A DNA stretch of 54,756 nt from an uncultured Uliginosibacterium sp. Its GTDB lineage: Bacteria > Pseudomonadota > Gammaproteobacteria > Burkholderiales > Rhodocyclaceae. The DNA lies in contig CAMFLH010000003.1 of the NCBI GenBank assembly GCA_945957295.1, forward strand, positions 1-54,756, read 5' to 3'. Under the pieces are notes generated by a model that saw nothing but the letters and a program-made list of their open reading frames with translations, did not search any database and was not told where the DNA came from. A program made the translations under genes and the position numbers. Below, in pieces: positions 1 through 8,346 of this stretch. Position 1 is the stretch's first letter. Each line of letters starts with the position of its first letter.

Positions 1-400
1 CGATCAGGCCATCGACACGGCGCGAGAGCAGGTGCTCGAGGCGCTCTACCTCGTCACGCAGCAGCCAGTGCCCGCTGACGATCAGCGGTATGGCGCCGGT
101 GTCCTTCAGGGCATTCTCGATCCCGCGCAGCGCTTCGCCGTAGAAGGGCGATGCGATGTCCTGCGTGAGCACGCCGATGCTGTTGGTGCGCCCCTGTGCG
201 AGACCTCGCGCCAGGGCGTTCGGCCGGTAGTTCAGTTCCTTGATCACCGCTTCGACGGCCGCTCGCTTGCGTTCGCTCACACGCGCCGAACCGTTGAGGA
301 TGCGCGATACCGTCGCCGGGGAAACCCCCGCGGTACGCGCCACCATTTCCAGCGTGATGTTCTCGGGCAGCTCGGACGGGATTGGGCGGTCTGTCGTCAT
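1..400 (-). CDS. LacI-family transcriptional regulator (5' part, runs off window)
   Basis: Reading leftward from the ATG at 400, the frame is open to the window edge and gives about 133 residues. It has an N-terminal LacI-type helix-turn-helix (MVARTAGVSPATVSRILNGS), then a canonical hinge (LNYRPNALARGL) and the start of a sugar-binding core (SIGVLTQDIASPFYGEALRG). The C-terminal two thirds lie outside the window. It is divergent from the glucan phosphorylase gene, with a perfect palindromic operator between them. The canonical hinge makes it the better of the two local LacI proteins to bind that operator. The ligand is unknown; a glucan oligosaccharide is an inference from the neighbours. 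Confidence 0.9.
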   Translation of the reverse strand, partial: MTTDRPIPSELPENITLEMVARTAGVSPATVSRILNGSARVSERKRAAVEAVIKELNYRPNALARGLAQGRTNSIGVLTQDIASPFYGEALRGIENALKDTGAIPLIVSGHWLLRDEVERLEHLLSRRVDGLI

Positions 401-577
401 GACGTGCAGGGGGGCGTGCTGTATTCCGGTTTGTATATCAGATCGGACTTGCATGGCGCCTGTCCGACATCGCGAATGTGCCAATTCTTCGTCGTCGCGC
501 AGCGAAGTGCCACGCGGCACGGGCGACAAACTGCTGCATTGCTCTCGTTTGCCGCATGCAGACTGAACTTCTTGCGC

Positions 578-595
578 ATTGAAAGCGCTTTCAAT
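578..595. promoter_or_regulatory. Palindromic LacI-type operator, copy 1
   Basis: ATTGAAAGCGCTTTCAAT is a perfect 18-bp palindrome with a central CpG step, the usual architecture of LacI-family operators. It lies in the 338-bp gap (401-738) between the divergent regulator and the phosphorylase gene. Its core TGAAAGCGCTTTCA recurs at 5193-5206. I see no other gene in this gap; a weak -10-like TATTCT follows at 595-600. Confidence 0.75.
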
Positions 596-738
596 ATTCT
601 GTTCCCTTCAAACGATCCAAGGCAAGCTTTTCCGGTGAAAAGCGGCTTCGTGCGAAGAGAGAACAGAGCCCTCCATCACCTCCCGACGCCGGGCGCGATG
701 CGGCCGTCTCGGGATAACGCTCTCTTCCTGGTGCCACG

Positions 739-3700
739 ATGAATCCAAGCTCCGAACCCGTCTACAGCGTCGACCCGGTTGATCCGCAGCGCTTCCGCAT
801 CGATGCCTATCATCGTGCGAAGCCGTTTGCGAGCTTCTTCCCCGGCATTGCCGGCGTGATGGGCGTGCCCTTGTGGGCCTTTTACGTGAACCGGGGGCAG
901 GGCGTCAGCAGCTTCGGCGTGCAGGACAAGGACGGCGCGATCGTCGAGTTCCAGCCGGCAAACAAGGCGTTTCGCGTGACCAGCAACACCGGCTTCCGCA
1001 CCTTCGTGCACTGGCGGCGCGCCGGGCGCAGCGGCTTTGCCGAGCCCTTCCGCGATAGCCTGGCGGCACGCGCCAACGAGCCCGCGCGGCACCTGAGCAT
1101 CAGTCCGTGGGATCTGCGCCTGGAGGAACATGACTCCGCGTTGGGACTGCGCTTCCAGGTCCGCTACTTCACGATTCCGAACGAACCGATCGCGGCCTTG
1201 GCGCGCGAGCTGGTGATCACGAATACCGGCGCCGAGCCCGTCACGCTGCAGCTCATCGACGGTCTGCCGCAGTTCATGCCGTATGGCCTCAATGACTGGG
1301 CGATGAAGCATATGTCGCGCACGATCGAGGCCTGGTACACCGTCGACAACCTCGATCAGCGCGCGCCCTATGCTCGCCTGAAGGTCACTTTCGCCGATAC
1401 GGCCGAGGTGAAGCCCATCGACAAGGGCCACGCCTTCTTCGCGACGCTGACGCAGGGCGGCGAAACACGCCTGCTCGATCCGGTGATCGACCCGCAGGAA
1501 GTGTTTGGTCGTGTCACCGATTTCGACTTCCCAGAGCGCTTCATCGACGGCGACTACGCGTGGCAGGCTGCACAGCAGTCCGGCAACCGCACACCCAGCG
1601 CGCTGGCGCATGGCGAGCTGACGCTGGCCGCCGGCGAGTCGGCTACGCTGCATGCGCTGTTCGCGAAGGTAGACAGCCTGGCGGACTGGAATGCGCGCCT
1701 ACCCGGGTTGGCCACGCCCGAGTTCTTTGCCACCAAGGCGGATGAGAACGAGCAGCTGGTCCGCGCGCTGATGGATCGCTGCTTCCTTGTTAGCGAGGAT
1801 GCGCGGCTCAATGCCTATGCGGGCCAGAACTTCCTCGACAACCTGCTGCGTGGTGGTTACCCACTGTCGATCGGCAATGCCGAGCGGCGCGATGTGCTGT
1901 ACCTGTTCTCTCGCCGCCATGGCGATACCGAGCGCGACTACAACCAGTTTCGCCTTGCGCCGACCTACTTCTCGCAGGGCAATGGCGCCTACCGCGATGT
2001 GAATCAAAACCGTCGCAACGATGTGTGGTTCAACCCGGACGTCGGTGCCGCGAATATTGAGTACTTCATCAACCTGATCCAGCTCGACGGCTACAACCCG
2101 CAAGTGGTGAAGGGGCTGCGCTATCAGCTCGACGTGGCGGCCGCGCAGCCGGCCCTGGCTCGTCTGGTGCCGCCGGAGTTGCATGAAAGCCTGCTTGCGG
2201 CGCTGGCGAAGCCATGGATTCCCGACACACTCATCCGCTGGGCGGCGGAACATCAGGCAGCGCTGCGCGCACCGCTGTTCGAGCTGGTGTCGGCGCTTGT
2301 GCTGGCGAGCCGCAAGCTGGAAGACGCCGAGCACGGTGAAGGCTTCTGGACTGACCACTGGTTCTACAACCTCGACCTGATCGAGAGCTACGAGGGCTTG
2401 TTCCCCGACCGCATGGCAGCGCTGCTGACCGGTGAGCGCCGTTTCAGCTACTTCGACAATGCGGTGTGCGTGCTGCCGCGTGCGCAGAAGTATGTGCTGA
2501 CCGCGAACGGCCCGCGCCAGTACGAAGCGGTGGAACTGGATGAGGGCAAGGCTGCGCGGATTGCACTGCGCACCAGCGAGGCAGACAAGGCGCGCACCCG
2601 CGATGGCGCGATCTACCGCTCCAGCCTGCTGTCCAAGCTGATCTTGCTCGCAACGGTGAAGCTCTCGACCCTCGATCCCGCCGGCATGGGCATCGAGATG
2701 GAAGCCGACAAGCCCAACTGGAACGATTCGATCAACGGATTGCCCGGCCTGTTCGGTTCATCGATCAATGAGAGTCAGGAACTGCTGCGATTGCTGCGGC
2801 TGATCCTGCGCTGGACCGATGACTATGCGCTGCAAGGCGCGAACGTCACGCTGCCGGAAGAGGCCGCGGCGCTGCTCGATGAAATTCGCCACCTTGTCGC
2901 CGTTCGCCTGGCTGGCAGCATCGATGCCTTCGAATACTGGTCGCAGGCGGCCGATGCACGCGAAGCCTATCGCTCACAGTTGCTGGCCGAGCTGTCCGGT
3001 CGCGAGCGCCGCTGGGCGCTGGCCGATCTGCGCGACTGGTTGCAGCAGTCGGCCGAGCTGCTGGCTGCGGGCATTGCGCGGGCATTCGACGAGAAGCTTG
3101 GCATCAGCACTACGTACTGGATGTTCGATCTGGTCGAGTACGAAGCACTCAATGCAACGCGCGAGCTGCACGGCAAGCCGATGCCGACCTGCCGTGCAAT
3201 CCGCTTTGTCCCCAAACCGGTGGCGCCCTTCATCGAAGGCAGTGTGCACGCGCTGCGGCTTGCCCGCGACACCGCGGAAGCGGAGCGGATCGCCGCCGGC
3301 GTGCATGAATCGGAGCTCTACGACGCGCCCTTGGGCATGTACAAGGTGAGCGGTTCGACGCGGCAGATGCCGCTGGAGATTGGCCGACTGCAGGCATTCA
3401 CGCCGGGCTGGCTGGAGAACGAGTCGATCTTCCTTCACATGTCCTACAAGTACTTGCTGGAGCTGCTGCGCGCGGGCCTCTACGACACCTTCTGGCAGGC
3501 TGCGAGGACCGGTCTGGTGCCGTGGCGCGATCCTGCGCAGTACGGTCGCTCGACGTTCGAGAACGTATCCTTCATCGTCACCAGCGCAAATCCGGACACG
3601 GCACTGCACGGCAACGGCTTCTCGGCACGCCTCTCTGGCAGTACCAGCGAGTTCTACAACATGTTGCTACTCGCGATTCTGGGCGAGCGCCCCTTCCGCG

Positions 3701-4101
3701 TCGGTGATGACGGCGCGCTGTCGTTCCAGGCCCGCCCAGCGCTGCCCGGTGAGCTGTTCACCACCGATGCGCGCCATGTGAGGCGCGCTATCGCGAGCGG
3801 CGTCGTTGCGCCGGGGCCGAATGGCAAGGAAGTTGCGCGCGAGGCCACCTTGCCCGCTGGCTCGCTCGCATTCAGCATCCTTGGCGACTGTCTGCTGGTG
3901 CTTGAGAACCCGTTGCGACGCGACACTTGGGGCGCGGATGGCGTGCAGGTGCAGGGCTACCGGATTCACTACAACGACGGCGTGCGGCACGCCATCAGCG
4001 GCCGTGCGCTCCCGGCGCCGCATGCGCAGGCGTTGCGCGATGGCGCCATCGAACGTTTGACGGTAGTGCTCGGCCGCGAGGCGAGTAACGCTACCGGGTA
4101 A
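739..4101 (+). CDS. GH94-related glucan phosphorylase (GH149/GH161-like)
   Basis: This 1120-residue protein has no signal peptide, so it is probably cytoplasmic. The middle contains YRDVNQN, with D420 at the place of the GH94 general-acid aspartate (RDxNQD context). A second family-like stretch is GRLQAFTPGWLENESIFLH near residues 880-900. Cellobiose phosphorylases have about 800 residues; about 1100 is typical of the beta-1,3-oligoglucan phosphorylase families GH149 and GH161. Secreted beta-1,3-glucanases encoded downstream support a role in phosphorolysis of imported laminari-oligosaccharides to glucose 1-phosphate. It is the first gene after operator copy 1. Family assignment is from motifs and context, not from an alignment; cellobiose or cyclic-glucan phosphorylase remains possible. 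Confidence 0.7.
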   Translation: MNPSSEPVYSVDPVDPQRFRIDAYHRAKPFASFFPGIAGVMGVPLWAFYVNRGQGVSSFGVQDKDGAIVEFQPANKAFRVTSNTGFRTFVHWRRAGRSGFAEPFRDSLAARANEPARHLSISPWDLRLEEHDSALGLRFQVRYFTIPNEPIAALARELVITNTGAEPVTLQLIDGLPQFMPYGLNDWAMKHMSRTIEAWYTVDNLDQRAPYARLKVTFADTAEVKPIDKGHAFFATLTQGGETRLLDPVIDPQEVFGRVTDFDFPERFIDGDYAWQAAQQSGNRTPSALAHGELTLAAGESATLHALFAKVDSLADWNARLPGLATPEFFATKADENEQLVRALMDRCFLVSEDARLNAYAGQNFLDNLLRGGYPLSIGNAERRDVLYLFSRRHGDTERDYNQFRLAPTYFSQGNGAYRDVNQNRRNDVWFNPDVGAANIEYFINLIQLDGYNPQVVKGLRYQLDVAAAQPALARLVPPELHESLLAALAKPWIPDTLIRWAAEHQAALRAPLFELVSALVLASRKLEDAEHGEGFWTDHWFYNLDLIESYEGLFPDRMAALLTGERRFSYFDNAVCVLPRAQKYVLTANGPRQYEAVELDEGKAARIALRTSEADKARTRDGAIYRSSLLSKLILLATVKLSTLDPAGMGIEMEADKPNWNDSINGLPGLFGSSINESQELLRLLRLILRWTDDYALQGANVTLPEEAAALLDEIRHLVAVRLAGSIDAFEYWSQAADAREAYRSQLLAELSGRERRWALADLRDWLQQSAELLAAGIARAFDEKLGISTTYWMFDLVEYEALNATRELHGKPMPTCRAIRFVPKPVAPFIEGSVHALRLARDTAEAERIAAGVHESELYDAPLGMYKVSGSTRQMPLEIGRLQAFTPGWLENESIFLHMSYKYLLELLRAGLYDTFWQAARTGLVPWRDPAQYGRSTFENVSFIVTSANPDTALHGNGFSARLSGSTSEFYNMLLLAILGERPFRVGDDGALSFQARPALPGELFTTDARHVRRAIASGVVAPGPNGKEVAREATLPAGSLAFSILGDCLLVLENPLRRDTWGADGVQVQGYRIHYNDGVRHAISGRALPAPHAQALRDGAIERLTVVLGREASNATG

Positions 4102-4119
4102 GCTGGACAACAACGCAAG

Positions 4120-4148
4120 CCGGTGCGGCGCGAGGGCGCGCCGCCCGG
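4120..4148 (+). other. Intercistronic GC-rich hairpin
   Basis: GCGGCGCG (4125-4132) pairs with CGCGCCGC (4137-4144) around an AGGG loop, and CCGG extends the stem on both sides with one bulge. It starts 18 bases after the phosphorylase stop and ends just before the ribosome binding site of the next gene. There is no T-tract, so it is more likely an RNA stability or processing element than a terminator. Confidence 0.5.
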
Positions 4149-4167
4149 ATCGAAACAGGAGGCAAGC

Positions 4168-5073
4168 ATGAACAGATCGATTCTTTCCACCCGCCGGATC
4201 TGCCTGGCGCTCGCAACGGCGGCCGCCTTTGCCGCTGCGCCGGCGGCGTACGCCGGGCCGCTCGACAGCCTTACCGATCTGTTCAGCGACAGCGAGAGCC
4301 GTATTACGGTCTGGATCGCAAACCCGAGCGAGCGCCTGAATCTGAGTCCGTGGGATTACATCGAGCTGCAGCAGCGCAGCGGCGCAGAGAAGGGCGCGCC
4401 GAACCAGCACCCGGTCCAGCTGTCAGCCGACGCGGTTGCGCGTGCGTTGAGCAGCGTGCAGGTGGTGCTGGGCAAGGACACCGTTGCGCTGTTCGAGCAG
4501 GGTGAGGTATCACGCCTGTCGCGTGCGATCGCGGGCAGCTTCTCGAAGGCAACGCCCGATCAGGATCTGGTTTTCGTCAGCACCAGCCGCCACAAGGAGC
4601 TCGGTGCCTATGGCGCCAAACTCACGAATACCGGGCGGGTTTTCTATGCCGATGGCGCTTTGCAACTGGTGGTCGGCCTGCAGTTGTCCGATGCCTTGCT
4701 GGGGCTGCGTCCCGGCACCAGCCCGACGCGTTCGCTTGACCCAGGCAAGCGCGCGAAGAGTGCGGAGCGCGTGAAGATTGTCGATCCGGGGCAGAGCGGG
4801 GCGCGTCTGGTACGAAATGACTGGATCGCCTTCCGGCTCGACGCTACAGCGCCCGCGGCAAGTGCTGCGCCAGCTGCACTTGCTCCGGCGGTTGCACCCG
4901 CCGCGGCGCCAGTTGCCCAACCCGCAGCAGCGACAGCGGTCGATCCTGCTGTGCAACGCCATTTCAGCCAGCAGGAAAGCCGGCTCGTTTTGCTCAAGCG
5001 CATGCGCGACCAGGGGCTGATCACCGAAGCCGAGTACGAAGCCAAGCGCGCAGAGGCGTTGAAGAACCTCTGA
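4168..5073 (+). CDS. Secreted protein with C-terminal SHOCT-like motif
   Basis: The predicted 301-residue protein starts at the ATG preceded by a strong ribosome binding site (AGGAGG at 4157-4162). Its N-terminus is a signal peptide ending near AAPAAYA. The central 180 residues match no family I recognise. An Ala/Pro-rich linker follows (about residues 225-262). The last 30 residues have the SHOCT pattern (LLKRMRDQGLITEAEYEAKR), a short helical module often found at C-termini of bacterial proteins. It probably shares a transcript with the phosphorylase 66 bases upstream. Its role in glucan use is unknown. Confidence 0.75.
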   Translation: MNRSILSTRRICLALATAAAFAAAPAAYAGPLDSLTDLFSDSESRITVWIANPSERLNLSPWDYIELQQRSGAEKGAPNQHPVQLSADAVARALSSVQVVLGKDTVALFEQGEVSRLSRAIAGSFSKATPDQDLVFVSTSRHKELGAYGAKLTNTGRVFYADGALQLVVGLQLSDALLGLRPGTSPTRSLDPGKRAKSAERVKIVDPGQSGARLVRNDWIAFRLDATAPAASAAPAALAPAVAPAAAPVAQPAAATAVDPAVQRHFSQQESRLVLLKRMRDQGLITEAEYEAKRAEALKNL

Positions 5074-5191
5074 TCAACCCGGCTCCCCGCTCGCCAGCAG
5101 CTCACCCGGGCGGGGCGCCACGGTTTCCGAATCCAGCTGATCTTGCAGGGTGCCTGACTCATCCTGCTGTTTTCTGTGACTGTCTTGTAAT

Positions 5192-5207
5192 ATGAAAGCG
5201 CTTTCAT
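5192..5207. promoter_or_regulatory. Palindromic LacI-type operator, copy 2
   Basis: ATGAAAGCGCTTTCAT is a perfect 16-bp palindrome sharing the 14-bp core TGAAAGCGCTTTCA with the site at 578-595. A -10-like TAATAT at 5188-5193 overlaps its left edge, so bound regulator would block RNA polymerase. It lies 85 bases upstream of the lipoprotein start and probably controls the lipoprotein-GH81-GH16-lacI unit. Confidence 0.75.
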
Positions 5208-5292
5208 TAGGCTTTGTGCAGGCCTGAATCCAGACAAAGAAACCGGGCCCCGTTCAATGTGCTGCGAACCCAAGTCCATCAAGGAGGATGTC

Positions 5293-6003
5293 GTGATCAA
5301 GGAGATCTCCAAGCTTTCCGCCGGTGCTGTGCTGGCGATGACTGCGCTTTCAACGTCGCTGATGACCGGTTGCGCATCGACGCCCGGCGCAGCTCCCGCT
5401 GCAGCGCCGGCCGCCGCTGCCGCCCCGGCCGAGCCGGGTAAGCTCCAGCCGCTGCTGGTCTATGGTGACCAGGGCAGCGTTGACCCGAACGTCCTTTTCC
5501 TCGGCACGCCGGCGAACTGGGCCTTCATCGTTCCGAACAAGGGCCTCGGCGCCATGGACGCCGGCAACATCAAGGCCGAGCCGACCAAGGTAGGTGGTGT
5601 GAACGGCGTCAAGGTCACCTGGACCGGCGGCGTTGGCCAGATCTACTCGCAGTCGAAGACTTCGCATGACCAGGTCGACTACGTTGATGCGGATTCTGCG
5701 CTGGTGTTCGACACGATCCTGCACAAGGCGCCGGAAGACCAAGTGCTGGTGCGCGTCGATTGCCGTTACCCCTGCATGGGCATGGTCGACACCACCGCTT
5801 ACCTGAAGAACCTGCCGCTCGAGAAGCTGACCACCGTGAAGATCCCGCTGGCCTGCTTCGAGAAGGCCGGCACGAAGTTCCCGGTCGTGAACACCCCGTG
5901 GGTGATCTACACCGCCAAGCCGCTGTCGATGTCGATTGCCAACGTGCGCTATGTGCCGGGCGCCGCGAAGGACGCCGATGTGGCGATGAAGTGCGGTAGC
6001 TGA
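5293..6003 (+). CDS. Lipoprotein with ExoP_C-type carbohydrate-binding-like domain
   Basis: A GTG start at 5293 is preferred: AAGGAGG lies five bases upstream and the product begins with a lipoprotein signal (lipobox LMTGC). An in-frame ATG at 5257 lies upstream of that ribosome binding site. The predicted product is 236 residues. After an Ala/Pro linker, the rest resembles the C-terminal galactose-binding-like domain of GH3 exo-glucanases of the ExoP type: WTGGVGQIYSQS, a cysteine pair in VDCRYPCMG, then LTTVKIPLACF and SIANVRY. No GH3 catalytic domain is present. As a free-standing lipoprotein it may hold glucan at the cell surface or in the periplasm. Domain assignment is by recollection of the family pattern. 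Confidence 0.7.
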   Translation: MIKEISKLSAGAVLAMTALSTSLMTGCASTPGAAPAAAPAAAAAPAEPGKLQPLLVYGDQGSVDPNVLFLGTPANWAFIVPNKGLGAMDAGNIKAEPTKVGGVNGVKVTWTGGVGQIYSQSKTSHDQVDYVDADSALVFDTILHKAPEDQVLVRVDCRYPCMGMVDTTAYLKNLPLEKLTTVKIPLACFEKAGTKFPVVNTPWVIYTAKPLSMSIANVRYVPGAAKDADVAMKCGS

Positions 6004-6027
6004 TCGCACATGCTTGCGTAGCAATCA

Positions 6028-6065
6028 AACAGGCTCGATGTCGCGTGTGCGGCATCGGGCCTGTT
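6028..6065 (+). other. Intercistronic stem-loop before the GH81 gene
   Basis: AACAGGCTCGATG (6028-6040) pairs with CATCGGGCCTGTT (6053-6065), a 13-bp stem with one G.T pair and a 12-base loop. It lies between the lipoprotein stop and the GH81 ATG. No T-tract follows, so partial attenuation or mRNA stabilisation is more likely than termination. It could explain unequal expression of the lipoprotein and the enzymes. Confidence 0.55.
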
Positions 6066-6084
6066 GAACTTCTGGGTTGCCCTG

Positions 6085-8346
6085 ATGAATCCGATCAAAT
6101 TCGTCACCGCCGCACTGCTGACATTGTGCGCAACGGTGAGCTCCGCCGAGACGGTCAAACTTGGCCTCGGTCAGTACAGTTCGGCGCTGGAACTGGGCAG
6201 CGAGCGCGAACTGCCCCCGGTGCGCCATGAGGGCGGCCCCGCGCCGACCAACAAGTGGTTCTCGTCGCTGTTGTTCGCGCCCTGGCCGCAGCCGCTGTAC
6301 GCCCAGCCCGCTTCGTACCGCCCCACGCCCGACGGCTTCGAGGTGGACATTCCGAAGCCCGAACCCATCCTTAGCGCGACGCGCGAGGAAAACGACATCG
6401 TCGCGGCGCACCGCTCGCGCCTGAGCATCGTGCCGACCGCCTTCAGCCCCGCCGATGCACGGGTCGGGCGTTATTCCGACTGGGCGGTCGACGTGGTGAT
6501 GGCGAGCGGGACCGATCGCCTCACGGCTACGCTGGCACATGGCTCGCCCTACAGTTTCTATGAGATTACGCGCGGTGATGTGCGCTTCAAGGCGAGCGAG
6601 GCCTATCACGTGTTCTCGCGCTCCGACGACGGCCGCACACTGGGTGTGGCGGTTGGCGATCGCGCCTATGCGCTCTACGCGCCGGCGGGTGGGCAATGGC
6701 GCGAGCCCGATGCGAAAACGCTCGAACTTGCGCTGCCGAAGGGCAAGGGCTACTTCACCGTCGCTGTGCTGCCTGCGGCCGATGCGACCCAGGTCAACCT
6801 GCTGCGGCGCAACGCCTTTGCCTTCATCACCGACACCAAGGTGAGCTGGCAATACGACGAGAAACGCAGTGAGCTGACGACGACCTATCTCGCGACGACG
6901 CAAGCGCGCGAGGGCGCCGAAAAGGGCACGGTCTTCGCGCTGTATCCGCATCAGTGGCACGACAACCCATTGCTGCCGACGGTTCTGCCGCTGAGCTACA
7001 AGTCGATCCGCGGCGAGCTCAAGCTCATCAGTGGCAACAGTTTCCAGACCCGCTACCGTTACCGCGGCTTCGTGCCGACCTGGCCAGCGCTGGCTGAAGG
7101 CCCCGCCCGTACGCAGCTTGACGCCTTCCTCGCGGAAGACCTTCAGTTCGGGCCCGATCAGCTGCTTGGCAGCCGTGGCACCTACTGGGAAGGCAAGGGC
7201 TTCAACCGTGCGGTGCAGGTGATGGGCATTGTCGAAGCCATGGGCCGCACTCGCGATCGCGATGCGATCCTCGCGGCAACCAAGGTGCGCATGCAGCGCT
7301 GGTTTGCGCCGGGCGAGGAAGTGGACCGCTACTTCCATTACAACAAGCGGGTGGGGTCGTTGATCGGCTACCCGGATGAATACGGCTCCGCCAACGAGCT
7401 CAACGACCACCACTTCCACTACGGCTACTGGATCTTCGCCGCAGCGCAGATCGCGCTGCGCGACCCCGACTGGGCCAAGCGCGAGAAGTGGGGCGGCATG
7501 GTCGAGCTGATGATTGCCGATATCGCAAACACCGATCCGGCCAATCAGATGTTCCCGCGCCTGCGCCACTTCGATGCCTACGAAGGGCATTCGTGGGCAT
7601 CCGGCGGAGCACCGTTCTTCGACGGCAACAACCAGGAATCGTCGTCCGAAGCGATCAACGCATGGGCCGGGATGATCCTTTGGGGCGAGGCGACCGGCAA
7701 CAAACGCATCCGCGACGCCGGTATCTACCTCTACACCACCGAAGTCGAGGCGCTCAAGCACTACTGGTTCAACCTGCATCACAAGGTGTTCGCCCCCGAG
7801 TACAGCAACGTCGATGCCGCCATGGTGTGGGGCGACAAGTATGTCCACACCACCTGGTGGACCGAAGACCCTCGCGAGGTGCATGGCATCAACTTGTTGC
7901 CGCTGACCACGGCTTCGCTCTATCTCGCGGCTGATCCGGACTACATTCTGCGCAACCTCGAAGCAATGGATGCCGAGTTCGAGCGCTTCCTCGCGCGAGA
8001 CGGCAAGGCGCCGCGTGATATCTGGCAAGACATCCTGCTTGGCTATCACGCGCTGAGCGATGCCAACGCGGCGCTCGCCCGCTGGAACCCGAAAGGGGCG
8101 GTGGAAGACGGCGAAACCCGCAGTCATACCTGGCATTGGATGAACACGCTTGCTGCGTTTGGACGTCCGGATCTGGGTGTTGGCGCCGACGCGCCGCTTT
8201 ACTCGGTGTTCCGCCATGCCGATGGCACCCGCACCTATCTCGCCTACAACGCTGGTTCGCGCGCACGCACCGTGAGCTTCAGCGACGGCACGCGACTCGT
8301 CGTGCCGCCCCGTTCTGCTGCGCGCACACAAGGAAAGAAGCCATGA
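6085..8346 (+). CDS. GH81 endo-beta-1,3-glucanase
   Basis: The product is a secreted enzyme of about 753 residues cleaving internal beta-1,3-glucosidic bonds in laminarin, curdlan or fungal glucan. The ATG at 6085 gives a clean signal peptide (MNPIKFVTAALLTLCATVSSA); a TTG at 6064 is less likely. GH81 hallmarks are the NDHHFHYGYW segment (D441 as probable general acid) and NNQESSSEAIN (E518 and E522, the catalytic glutamate motif), followed by WAGMILWG. Its stop overlaps the next start by four bases, indicating translational coupling with the GH16 gene. Confidence 0.92.
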   Translation: MNPIKFVTAALLTLCATVSSAETVKLGLGQYSSALELGSERELPPVRHEGGPAPTNKWFSSLLFAPWPQPLYAQPASYRPTPDGFEVDIPKPEPILSATREENDIVAAHRSRLSIVPTAFSPADARVGRYSDWAVDVVMASGTDRLTATLAHGSPYSFYEITRGDVRFKASEAYHVFSRSDDGRTLGVAVGDRAYALYAPAGGQWREPDAKTLELALPKGKGYFTVAVLPAADATQVNLLRRNAFAFITDTKVSWQYDEKRSELTTTYLATTQAREGAEKGTVFALYPHQWHDNPLLPTVLPLSYKSIRGELKLISGNSFQTRYRYRGFVPTWPALAEGPARTQLDAFLAEDLQFGPDQLLGSRGTYWEGKGFNRAVQVMGIVEAMGRTRDRDAILAATKVRMQRWFAPGEEVDRYFHYNKRVGSLIGYPDEYGSANELNDHHFHYGYWIFAAAQIALRDPDWAKREKWGGMVELMIADIANTDPANQMFPRLRHFDAYEGHSWASGGAPFFDGNNQESSSEAINAWAGMILWGEATGNKRIRDAGIYLYTTEVEALKHYWFNLHHKVFAPEYSNVDAAMVWGDKYVHTTWWTEDPREVHGINLLPLTTASLYLAADPDYILRNLEAMDAEFERFLARDGKAPRDIWQDILLGYHALSDANAALARWNPKGAVEDGETRSHTWHWMNTLAAFGRPDLGVGADAPLYSVFRHADGTRTYLAYNAGSRARTVSFSDGTRLVVPPRSAARTQGKKP

